Positions 14,189-37,355 of a stretch of DNA of 64,000 nt are shown one piece after another. Each line of letters opens with the position of its first letter. The stretch's first letter is position 1. The notes below the pieces were generated by a model that saw only the letters and a program-made list of their open reading frames with translations, was not told the DNA's origin and ran no database searches. Both the position numbers and the translations under genes were made by a program. Source of the stretch: Setaria digitata (lineage: Eukaryota; Nematoda; Chromadorea; Rhabditida; Setariidae); NCBI GenBank assembly GCA_003640385.1, contig RCAB01000004.1, positions 310,001 through 374,000 of the forward strand, read 5' to 3'.

Positions 14189-15585
14189 TTTCACTTAACT
14201 ACGCGTACTTTTCCGGTGAATTTGATATGACGAGTCCGACATAACGTTTGGTAAATATTGTGTATTATTTGTCACTATCTTTATGTTTGCTAAATAATGT
14301 AACACATTTAAGTCGCTTTTAAAATTCATCCTCATTCATCATCTTCACTAAAATTACAAACATACAAAATTCGAATCGCTTGATTTCTAACGACTTTCTA
14401 ATGATCTTTGGAAGAAACTGAATTAATAATTTGAACTGAATAGCCTGGAGAAAGGATGGAATCAGTACTGAACTAATGTAAATGTTTACAAAGAATGATG
14501 ACCTATTCATATTGCTAAGAGTTATATTTTCCCATACAGCCAAATCCTAGCTTTAATTTCCTTCCTAATTATTCAGTTTATCACCTTGTTTTTTGCTCAG
14601 AAAAACGGAAATAGTCAATTTTGGCTTCTAAATTATTTGAGGAAGAAATGAGCAAGAGATACAAGCAAATTTTTTAGTGAACTTCACATTCAGCATTTAA
14701 AGAAGTATTTGGTGTACTAGACAAAATGTTCAGTTTTTGGCACGAATATTTTTGTTTGTACATTTCTAAGCCGCAACTAGTCATTTTTTTTTTTTTTGTA
14801 AATTGGTGTAGTTCGTTTGCTCTAACGGATCCTCGAATTATGATGTATAACATATTTAGGGATATTTTTTCATTTCATACGACAAACTTGTTTACCTTTT
14901 GGGAGTATTGCATTCGCTTTCACACTTTACAACTTCTATGTTTCGGTAAGTTGAGCATAAAATGTATCCTTTGATTATATTGTCATTAATGTATTTGTAA
15001 CAAATTTCAAACTGTCACTCAATGATTGCGGGAAAATTGATGTCGTGATACTGATAATGGTTATTTATTGTGCTCTGTAACGTATAAGATCCAGAAAATA
15101 AATGTTCCTCATCGAAAGGATACTCATTTTATATGGCGGGAAAGTACGAGTGGAGGTATCAAGAAAGGGAATGAAGAATAATGGCAGTAATTCCACGACT
15201 GGAAAATACCAAGACAGACCGAGTGTTCCTTACGCACAGCTGTCCTTCAATATAATCAGTCTATAGCTATTGCATAGCTAGTATGTACAGGTGTCCTCGT
15301 GAACCGTCTTCTCCGCTATGGTGATGACAAGTGAAAGGTTTCTAGGATAACATTAGATTAAAATGAACTGAAGACTCACGTTTCCCTCACTGCAAAGGAA
15401 ATGGAAGAACGATTTTCATTGTGACCTGCTGAAGGCTCTGAGATTCGAAGGGTTGCCAGCTTGATATCTGTATTTTGTCAACTTTGATGTTTTCAGATCT
15501 CATTTATGAATAGTTGAGTAACACAAGATTACTGCATTGGTTGTTTTCACATTCCATACTTCTCCAACAAGAAAGCTCTGGAAAA
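14189..15585. other. Intergenic gap between PTR and mdf-1
   Basis: Holds the presumed PTR 3' UTR and the mdf-1 upstream region. No recognisable exon on either strand. The minus-strand frame at 14319-14543 is hydrophobic and AT-rich with no splice signals, so it is not called. Upstream mdf-1 exons could hide here, since the predicted Mad1 is short at its N-terminus. Confidence 0.5.
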
Positions 15586-18500
15586 ATGTTCGATGAAGGT
15601 AATATTAGTTAGTTATTCTTTACCTGGTATTGTTAAGCTTTTTATAAGTTGTCTCTGTGGACCTGCTTCAACCAATTCCAAACTAGTTGATTATTCCAAA
15701 ATTCTAACCCATTTCGCTTACGAAATATAGGTCATTGCTGACTAGATTTCTTCGAAAGTCGAAGTACGGGGACTCATAGAGGTATTATGAAGGTTGTTTT
15801 CTTGAATTATATTGATCGATTCCTTTGCAGAAGGAGAACAGAGTCCAACAGGGCATATCACTTCTAATCCAGAAGATCTCCTTAGTCGCCGTTACAGACG
15901 AGGGAACTCTGAATCAGGTACTGCATAAATAGAAGCTAATTGCCTGTTAGATCGTTTTTTTTTTTTCTTTAAACTTCATCAATTTGAACGGGTAGTGGAA
16001 GGCTAAACCTTTTAGTAAAACTAGAACATTGAGAGGGCTATTTAATTGGATTTTGGCATAATTCTTGTCGTCATATTACATGTACAAATCCTCACAATAA
16101 TATCATCCTCCCTTTAGTTCGACATTTATCGGTGCGAATCCGCGTTGCGGAAGGAGAGGCTAAAAAATATCGATTGCAAAATGAGGACTTGAAAAAAACT
16201 ATCACAAAAATAAGCAAAGAATTGAGTGAAAAACAATATGAGATAGAAAATTTACGGAAGACATTCGAACAGCAGATGAATGATCTTCACTATCAGTTAT
16301 CGAAGGAAGAGCGTCAGGTTTCTTTTTTGGTGAAATTGGTACTTTACCTCATAACCAATCGGAATTTAGACCTAGATTTCCAGTTTTCCCTTTCACAGCC
16401 TTTACATTTGAAGGTCAAATAAAAATCCGATATTTGATCATTTTCCACTTGCTTATAACTTTTTAGTCTTTCATTTGCCAGAAATCGTCTTTTATAGGAC
16501 AAACAAAAGAAATTCGAAGCAATAATATCACTTTTACAAAGTGCTCCAGGTGTTGATTTATTTTGCTTTCTTATGGCGAAAGTTTAATATTTCTTGTGTA
16601 TCTCCAGAATCTTTAAAATTCATCAAGATTTAATCTGTCAGAGGTTATATGTGACTGAAAAATTTCGAATGGTTTTTTTTTTTCCTTGACTCTGTTTTAG
16701 ATTCTTTGAAGACATATGAACCTCCATTTGCATTTTTTGACGAAGTGAAACCGGAAACAGTGGATGTTGAAGCTCAAACAGATGACTGGATGCTCCGATC
16801 CATACCAAAATCAGTTAATACAAGTAACGAAAATGAGTTAATTCATCTGTAGGGATTGAATGAGAATTTTGGCAGTCAACGATAAAACGAACCTAAACTT
16901 TTCTTTTCTTTTTTTTTTTTTAATTATATTCCTATGTCAGCGTAGATTTCTGCGTATGAAACTTTTTGCTTACTGTTTCTCATATTGAATCCAGTTTTCG
17001 AATATCATGCCGATTTCAAATGGATTTATAGTTATTGCTGAGCCAAGCGTAATTTCGAAGCCTGTAAGTGACAGTAAAATTAGGGATGAAGAAGGTTGTA
17101 GAAAAATGGTGGAAGAAATCTCGAAACTAGAAAATGAAAAATTTTTCCTCACTACGGAGTTAAAGTTAACCAAGTATGGTTTATATTTTTATGGCTAGGG
17201 TTTTCAATTTTTTCTCTGTTTTGCCAATAGAATATTCATACTTTTTTTTTCAAATCTAAATTGATATGCCAGTTTATTACTGATCAAGACAAGTATTTTG
17301 AATGCAAAACAGTTTTTACTACCAACAGAAACAAGCTGGAAAACTTTGTGTTACAAGAAGCGCAGAAAACAAGTTTGGAAAATCGACTGGTAATTTTGAA
17401 CGAAATGAATGAATGCTTAGTTGTAAGTTGCGCATTCATATACACTACATTTGTTTCTTAGAAGAAAAGAATTCTTGCTAATTTATATATTAAATAAAAT
17501 CAATATAACATTGCCTTTCTTTATCCCTTCCTCCCTCTCCATTTTCTTTTTTTTTTTTTTTGCTTTGAACGGTTGTACTCTAAATTTTAGCACATAATTT
17601 TACTATTTGATCCTGTTTTTGGCAGAATTTACGGTGATTTTTTTAAGCTTTGTTTGGAAAAGGTCTTTGACAGATGCAGTTGTTGAGGATTAATTTTATC
17701 TTGAAGAAATCGTTGAAGATTGAAGTTGCCCATGGTTTAAATCAGTAGCTTCGTAGGATAAATTAATGACAATGATTCTTCAAATCCAAATATTTCTTCT
17801 TATTACTGTTATTAATTTATTATGACCCGCTGTTATTAGTTAATTATTACTATTGACTATTACTGATTAAATTATTGCTAATTATTATTAATAATTATTA
17901 GTAGTAACTTCTGTTAATCGCCTATCCGTCCTTTTACATCATTGATAATAATTATTATGAGTTATTGTTATTATTATTTATCATCATTTATTATTGTTAT
18001 TTATTATTATTATTTATTATTATTATTTATCATTATTATTTATTATTATTATCTATTATTATTATTTATTATTATTATTTATTATTATTTGTTATTATTT
18101 ATTATTATTATTATTTGATTGCTGTTATTCTTTATTAATTGTGAATTTTAGAGAGAAAATGAACGTATGAAGGAAATGGTTGCATCAAAAATGGATACGG
18201 ATGTTGACACGATGAATGAAAAACGTGGAATAGTTGATCTAACACTGAAGTACCAGGCGAAGTGCGTTCTCTTTTTCAGTGCGGTTAGATGAAAAGGAGT
18301 TGCTAACTCTAGACATTCTGTTTTAATAGAAATACGTGCATTCTAATGGAATGGACGATATTCACTTTTCAGATTAGAGGAGGTGGAAGTGGAGCTGGGT
18401 TTGAAGTCGCAGAAGTTGGAAGAACAGTTGCAAATTAATCGAATTTTGTAAGTAAGCTGATGTTTCTTCTGCTGAATGTTATTGCTTTTACCGAAGAAAC

Positions 18501-20096
18501 CGTCTTTAAAAATCTGTTAAACTATCTGAATATTGTAATTCCTTCTGTAGGTCAGCGGATTTGGAAAGTATGAAAGAGAAATTAGAGACGAAAGATTGTG
18601 AAGATGCAGGAGCGATTCAGGATGGTGCGGCGATTTCAAGAAGATATGAAAGTGAAATTAATGAGCTAAAAAGGAAACTTGCGGAATATGTGTGTTTTTT
18701 TTTTTTTTTGATTTCTATTTGAGACTCGCTGTTTGAATTCTGAACTTCAAACAGGCAGAAAATAGGAGTAATGATTCATTGCACTTTTGCTTCAATGCGT
18801 AAGTTACATTTATTGTTGATTTTTCGTGGGACTCTTCATTTCATATAGCGCTGTAAGATCAAAGCAACGAATTTGCTTAAAAGGAAAGGTTGGATATAGT
18901 TTCTGCTTGTTTAATAAAGGAGGATATTTCAGGAAGGATTACCGGATCCATCTATCAAGATTTTGCATATGAAAATGAATCCTTTAGACATTGCGCATCA
19001 AGAATATAAAGAATTTCAAGCCAACAGGAAGCGTAAATTGGTATCATAAATACATTATTTATCAACTGAACAAAATTACTCTGCTTATGAAATGTTGAAG
19101 ATGGTGCGTGAATTAGCTATTTTGCTTTCATTTAAAAATTTTTTCTTTAGAGTGAGACTGAATCGTGTTTGAATGGCGATGATGTTGATTTGATTGTTAC
19201 ATTGCGGAAGAAACAGCGTATTGACATGGCGAAACAATTGACAGGTGAATAAACTATATTGTTTAACACTTAATAGACTATTTTATATTTTAATGTGCGA
19301 ATAGATTCTTGCTCTAGCTATAACTAATTGATAAAAAACCATTTCTCCTTGAGCAGTTTTAACTTATTTGACAAAAGATTTTATCATTTGTAAGCTAAAA
19401 GTACTGAAAAAATTTAAAAAATCTTGGGATTGCCGACAAAGAATGTTCAACTAAAGCTGTAATTGCGCTGTAATTACTCAGTTCTACTTTCAGATTTGCA
19501 ATATCAACTGCATAAAGCAGAAAAAGAGAAAGAGAGGGCGCTAAAAATTCAGAGTAATTTAGTCAAGAAATATCGTGCTTTTGTCACCGCTCTCTCTGGA
19601 TTACAAATAAAAATGAAGGAGGATGATGTGGTACAAGTTGAAAGCATTTTTGATCCCGGAAATTATTTCATTTTCAAGGTTCTATTTGATGCGCTTTATA
19701 TCTGCACTTTTAATTATGATTTACATGCCAAATTTGTTATTTAAAGTCATTTTCCTCACTCTCCAGAAAATTGGAATATTTGGATTTTATATTTTAAAAA
19801 TTTAATTTGATTTTTATGTTAGTGGATGTAAGTGTTAAAAATCGGAACGGTTGTTATTTCCTCTTCTCTGTCTCTTCCACCATTCATTACAAAACTTTTG
19901 CCTTTTTCATCAGGTGCATGATTATGGAAAAACGATTAGTTTATTGGAAACAGATTACGCTGCACGGTGGACAGCACAAATTCGTGAATATCTGCAGGGA
20001 CGGAATTCAACACCCGCTTTTTTGGCTGCTATCACTTTGATACTTGATGAACGAACTGAAAGTACAACTACCATATCTTTTTATCCGTCTGATTAA
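15586..20096 (+). CDS. mdf-1: Spindle assembly checkpoint protein Mad1
   Basis: Mad1 is a coiled-coil homodimer at unattached kinetochores and nuclear pores that recruits and converts Mad2. Exons: 15586-15598, 15831-15917, 16118-16317, 16498-16549, 16701-16823, 17032-17173, 17329-17422, 18152-18261, 18373-18447, 18551-18689, 18933-19040, 19151-19244, 19494-19678, 19914-20096; phases close to 534 residues. From about residue 35 to 340 it is Glu/Lys-rich coiled coil. The segment IKILHMKMNPLDIAHQEYKE in the exon 18933-19040 matches the Mad1 Mad2-interaction motif (human form KVLHMSLNP). The C-terminal RWD-like globular domain follows: KKYRAFVTALSGLQIKM, NYFIFKVHDYGKTISLLETD and NSTPAFLAAITLIL, aligning with the conserved LLETEF and IPAFLSSLTLEL of vertebrate Mad1. 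A 44-base exon-like stretch (18755-18798) would break the frame and was left out. The protein is shorter than human Mad1 (about 718 residues), so either the N-terminal coil is reduced or 5' exons are missed. Confidence 0.9.
17980..18118. repeat. ATT-rich minisatellite, 13-bp unit
   Basis: Inside the mdf-1 intron 17423-18151. The basic unit ATTATTATTATTT (three ATT plus ATTT) recurs with occasional variants (ATC, CTATT) over roughly 120-140 bases. Flanking 17805-17980 is more degenerate ATT/AAT-rich sequence of the same kind. No coding potential. Confidence 0.85.
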
Positions 20097-21524
20097 TTAC
20101 GGAATAAGCAGCATGCTGATATCTTATTTTCTAGGTCTTTCATTTTTTTAAACACGCTTAAACGGTCTTCTGTCGTAACTTCAGATATTTAATTCAGTGC
20201 AGTAAAAATGGAAATTCATATTTTAAGGTAAATCATTTCATTTTGTCATTTTTTTTTTTTTTCAGTTTAAACTTTGTTCTTAAAAATCTGCAATATCTGA
20301 AACTATTCAGTAATCACGATTTATTTTATTGTCTCCTGTAATCTCATTTCGTTGTTAATTTTGTTTCAGAATTTTCAAAACTCTTCGGTTGTAGGATATT
20401 TCTCTTGTTTAGCCGTAAAATATTTCTCTTTCTCATGTCTGGCTGTAAAATATTTCTATTTCGCTGCATCCACTACCTTTTTTTAATATTTATGCTAGTT
20501 TTGTTATACATTTCCTTTTTTTTTGTGATAATAAAGTTTTCATAAGGTCCTGTGGTGCGCCATCATAAACTTTCATAAGTTGCAAAAATCTAAACTGCTC
20601 GGGACTTCGTGTTAATGGAAGAAACTGATTTACTCTCTAGCCAAATTCAGAATCGTGCATTAGGATTTTCATTCATGTCGTAGTATGCAAATAAAATTGC
20701 AGCGATATCATTCTGTCTTTGGATAGTACTTTTATCATTTGAGTATCACTTTAAAAATTGAATACAGAAAACAACGTGAATTTTAGTTTTCTTTTCTTTG
20801 ATATTATTACTAAGTAAGGATTTTTTTTTCAAGAATTGTTTCTGCTTACTTTGTTTTTGTGACTCACGCTGAAGTGCCGGAAATTCCTAATGGGTTAAGT
20901 GCAGTTGATAGAATGGTCCGGAGTTAAGTATTTCATCATTTTCTAAAAAATTAGAGATGAAAAGGTCTAAAAAGAAACCCCATTGAATTTCCTTTTTCAC
21001 AACGAAAGTTTGCTGAAAGAAGTAATAAAAATCAGTTGTCAGTATCATTAACGTGGTAATTATTATCACAGTATTCATTATGATTGCTCGTGATTGGATG
21101 AGAGAGTAAAGGAATTATTCGTTATAGATTTATATCAAAAATATGTATGAATTTCCAAACCATCGCTGAAGTGTGGAAATGAAGTGGAAATTAAGCATAC
21201 TTTTAGACCAAATGCTTACAACTGTTCGAGAAATCCGCAAGTAGTTATCATTGCTGCCTAGTAGGATTCACCTTCGTATTGTCTATAATAATAACATTTC
21301 GAACTTTGTTTTACAAATCAGACTATGCCTTGTTGCACTTTTTAGTTGCTGATGAGATCATCTCACTTTCCTTTTCTTTTTTGCCTTACATAATTGACTT
21401 GGCCGAAGGTTAGTTTCGTTCAGTTTCTCTGTTTTTTTCTGTCCAACATCAGTAATACCATTTATTCGTACTTCCTTTATCCCATATATCCATCAAATTT
21501 TTGTTCTTATTTATGTTTGTTTAT
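20097..21524. other. Gap downstream of mdf-1
   Basis: Presumed mdf-1 3' UTR followed by AT-rich DNA with several T-runs and repeated TAAAATATTTCTCTT-like phrases near 20415-20460. No exon was seen on either strand. Confidence 0.5.
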
Positions 21525-22102
21525 TTATTTCAACTCTGATACAAACAACAATCTATAAATTGTCGAATAGGCTGACTGACATCTATACGGAATAACAGTA
21601 ATGCCTTTCAGATCGATCACTGAGAGGTTTTTTTGACATGTGACGCAGCAATGACCATTGAGGATTTGCTTCGTTCGTTCTTTTTCTAGACTGTCACATG
21701 CCATGGACACCTGTCACTTGTCTGCTAAGAGCAGGCTAAGCCATAGACCGTCATGGTAGATGCACAAGTCGTTTCTCACTCTTCTTCCTTGAATGGTGAT
21801 AACCTGTATGGGGTCACAGGTTAGCACTTACTTAAAATAAACTGACTACAGAAAGTGCAGATATCCGAGATAGCCATAGCCACTTTCAATATATTTAATC
21901 ATCATTTATCCATCAAGCACTATGCTCAGTTGAAGGCTTTTAATTATGCCTTCTCGTTCCTTACCGTTCTTAATTTACACAACACAAGTGGCCATGAAGT
22001 ATCATCGACAATCGGTGAAAAGCACCTTTCCATTCTAGCCGTGCTTAATCTTGAATCATTTCGCTTCATCCTGCTTGGAGACTCCTGATGTGTTCTGTAA
22101 CT
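21525..22102 (-). CDS. Unidentified minus-strand gene, two terminal exons
   Basis: Two minus-strand blocks fit as consecutive exons. The upstream one, 22102 down to 21965, is 138 bases (46 codons), bounded by a CTGAGCAG acceptor and an ACG|GTAAGG donor; it reads YRTHQESPSRMKRNDSRLST, then ERCFSPIVDDTSWPLVLCKL. The last exon, 21710 down to 21525, starts after a GTGACAG acceptor in the same phase 0 and reads DSLEKERTKQILNGHC, CVTCQKNLSVIDLKGITVIP, YRCQSAYSTIYRLLFVSELK, then TAA. Composition is protein-like and far less AT-biased than the flanks. Possible earlier exons are at 23394-23493 (a Ser-rich piece, NHKRLPSSSSSLPSFG, with acceptor and donor) and about 22650-22720 (KYHLFHPSNNVP). I do not recognise the family and propose no function. 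The gene would run towards mdf-1 and away from jph-1. An alternative upstream acceptor (ACTGCAG) would lengthen the first exon. Confidence 0.5.
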
Positions 22103-34356
<12,254 letters not shown>

Positions 34357-34361
34357 CACAC

Positions 34362-36621
34362 TTACTGCGTATGTGTATCTTTTCGGAGTGGTGGTGCAAT
34401 AAAACGTCTTGAATACTGATGATACGGTGCTAACGAAACGGTGATATGATAATGATTATTGAACTGATGATTTACTGACAGTCTAATCGTTCCGGTGTAT
34501 ATGTATTCACGGTTTGGAAGAATATACGCTCGTTCAAATGCTCCATTTAAGGAGGCCGGTGATATCAGGTACACCTGGCACCTTTCTTTGTAAAGTAATA
34601 CAACTTTGTCAGCAAGCTTGGGAAAAGAAAGCGAAAATCACTGCCTGATTACTGATACTTAATTCAACCAACCAACAATAAATTGTTGAATTAAGGTTAA
34701 AATAATATTGAAAGTGAAGAAGTAAGAGGAGACGAATGAGAAAGAAATAAGAACAGTTAACTTTCAATATAATACGGAATCAAGGTGTAATGCTGTAGCG
34801 TAACTGCAAAATTCATCTTAATTAATCGCTTCGTAGACTGTCAATGGAAAATGATTTGCAAATATGAGCAGAAATGAGAGTGTTATTGAAAGAAGGTGAA
34901 CTACGATTTCCATGATGTCAGATGTAAAAGTGATAGCCGAGTCAGGAAATACTGCAATGTGGATTTTCATTCAAGTCGAGTAGTGTGACATTTCACAAGA
35001 TGTGATGGTGTCAGAGCGTGGCGTAATCCATTGACTTCTGCCAGTTAGGAGTACAACATAACGGAAACAATGAAATGAGAGAGAGAGAAAACAGGAGTAG
35101 AAAATATCACCACTCAAGCGATAGGGAAGAATAAGTGAAGAAATGGAAAGTGATATTCCGGTTGGTAATACTATCAAGCCGGAGATCTTCCCTACTTTTA
35201 TATGCGTGACATTTGCTCAAATGTATATTTGAACTGTAGCCCAATGAATTTACTTTTTTTTTTTGTTTTACCAGAATTCAATTGCTTTCCAAATCTTAAT
35301 TTGAAGGTGAGTCCAGACACAAAAAATGTTTATATTGCGAAGGTGCTTTTCGTTTTTCCCAAAGCTTCTTTTCCCAAGTTCTCCTTTAGTTATTATTGTT
35401 TTATTATGACACGCGCATAACACTGCCAGGTCTTTCTGTCTTATAAAAGAAACACACACTGCAATTATGCGAGAATCCAAAAGTTGGTATCTATTCGATT
35501 ATTTTGTACGTAGCTAACATAAGGTCGTCGTAAAGTCATCTTCATTCATTTACAATCATATATATATATACGACGACCGATTTGGTTTCATATATATATA
35601 TATATATGAAACCAAATTGATGCCTTATTTTCATTAATTTTGGAATTTTCACGGTTTCTCGAAACTTATTTCCGCATGATATTCTTTTCTTTCATCAGCA
35701 GTTTTCGATTTCATTATATGTTTACTATGTCGAGGCCTTATTGAAAATGTTATTTTTTGATGTGTCAAAAAAGTTATAAAAGGTTTGTAGGATGCGCTGA
35801 ACATTCTACGTTTCACAAATGTAAATTGTCAGCTAATCTTTAGAAAACGAGTTCAGCCCTCAGACAGATATCTGTTAGTAACTTTAAACAAGATCTAAAG
35901 TTGTGTCAATAAAGGGATTGTTCAAAAATTGTACTGAAGCATGAAGCAGCTGAAAGTAGAGTTGTAAGGCTGCACTGTAGCACTATAGAGAACATTATAC
36001 ATTCACCCCATTTACAATTTTTGAAGGGAAGAAAGTGTAGCGGTAGTCGAAGGAGTAATTCGAAGTGGAACTGTGAGTATATCTGAGAGACCTCCTCTTT
36101 AAAGGGTTATTATGGCATGTGACAAGGGGCAATTTATTATAAGGTAACATCATCGAATACTGCAGGGCATCTGAGTGATTTTCGATTTCACCTCCTTGTA
36201 CAAGACTGTTGTATATGTTACAAAAGACAGATTTTAATGAAAAACATTACCCTTCAGCCAAAACGTGGAAAATAAGAATGAGGAGGAACAGTGATTTTCA
36301 TATCGAGTCAACAGTATGGTGGACGGGGTGAGAAATTGTGTCGGTTGTGAATTGAGGAGGGTGTATGTGTGCCCTACCCGTGGTGGAGGGGCAAGGGATG
36401 TTTGGGATGATTAGATGGTGACGGTGGTATGGGTGCTGCCTTCTCGGGCTATAAGTGGATTTGTGTTCTGAGGAATCAGGAGACACCTTCCGATACTGCT
36501 GCTTCAGCGCTCCGTTGAGCTTTTCCGGTGATCGCTTCCGTAGTTGCATCTGTGAAGGATTTGGGTGTGGAGCAGAAATACAGGTTACCTGAGAATTAGG
36601 AGTGCTCGTAAGAATGTGCAA
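34362..36621 (-). CDS. Candidate convergent minus-strand gene, product unknown
   Basis: Two minus-strand blocks look like exons. The last, 34574 down to 34362, follows a GTGCCAG acceptor and is open for 70 codons to a TAA (for example AYILPNREYIYTGTIRLSVN and HYHITVSLAPYHQYSRRF). The other, from about 36590 down to about 36360, follows an ATTCTCAG acceptor, has clearly higher GC than its surroundings, and reads QMQLRKRSPEKLNGALKQQY, then KVSPDSSEHKSTYSPRR and His/Pro-rich sequence, with a possible ACCACGG|GTAGGG donor. An intermediate piece may lie near 34970-35035. The phases cannot be joined without a missing exon. No family recognised. The stop lies five bases beyond the jph-1 stop, so the two 3' UTRs would overlap. 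Confidence 0.33.
35523..35617. repeat. Two adjacent TA-core hairpins
   Basis: The first pairs GGTCGTCGTA (35523-35532) with TACGACGACC (35569-35578) across a 36-base loop. The second, directly after it, is a perfect 38-bp palindrome (35580-35617): ATTTGGTTTCA, a TA run, TGAAACCAAAT. Both arm pairs are exact. Confidence 0.9.
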
Positions 36622-37355
36622 TGGCTACAGCCGTATTGTGTTGAGAATTGGTCCCATTAAGAGTAGTGTAGGATATGAAGCATGAAGATCGCTACACAAT
36701 GCACATTGTAATTTCCACATTTTTTTACTCGGTGTTTCTTGCATCCACTTCTTTGGCTCGTTCATGCAACACTCACTTCCTCCGAAGCAATTTTATTTTC
36801 AGTCCTTCGTGTTTTCATCAGTCTCCATTCCAGTGTTACACCCTATACTCTACTGTTGAACAGAACATTAAATTCGCTAGACTACAAAATATGCAGTCAA
36901 CATATTGAACCTGAATTTTGAAGCTGATCTTACTGTTTTTCCACTTTCATCTTCTCTCCGAAAAGTGATTAGTGTCAGATGAAGAACAACAAAAAAATAC
37001 ATATTTACACCACCATTATAAATAATATCAGTGTTTCAGGAAGCGTGGGTTTTCTTTTTTGGAAAAGTGTCGGACTGACCATCAAAATTAACTCACCAAA
37101 CCTACAGATTTCTGCCATGACTGCTATAAATTAATATTAATACTTATAATACTTATTTTCGGTTTCAAAATCTACTTCATTTCTCGAAATATTGCTTGCT
37201 GATTTTTATTATTAACAAAACAAGATTATGCTGCAACATATTCGCATTTCGCAGTTTAAACGTCCTGATAGACTAAGTTGTCACTTTTCTTTACAGGACA
37301 TCAAAGAATACAAGGAGTTAATCGTCTCTGATATAAATGTCCATATCAAAAAAGA

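Larger units (their letters stand above)
34357..37355. other. Gap between jph-1 and the BIRC6 gene
   Basis: Contains the jph-1 3' UTR, a candidate convergent minus-strand gene (34362-36621), two nested palindromes at 35523-35617 and, at the right, a TTTACAG acceptor ending at 37296. That acceptor probably opens the 5' non-coding part of the first BIRC6 exon. No other plus-strand exon was recognised. Confidence 0.5.

Noticed and set aside
18755..18798. A 44-base exon-like piece in mdf-1 with CAG acceptor and GTAAG donor
   Set aside because: Including it shifts the frame before the Mad2-interaction exon; joining 18689 directly to 18933 keeps phase 0.
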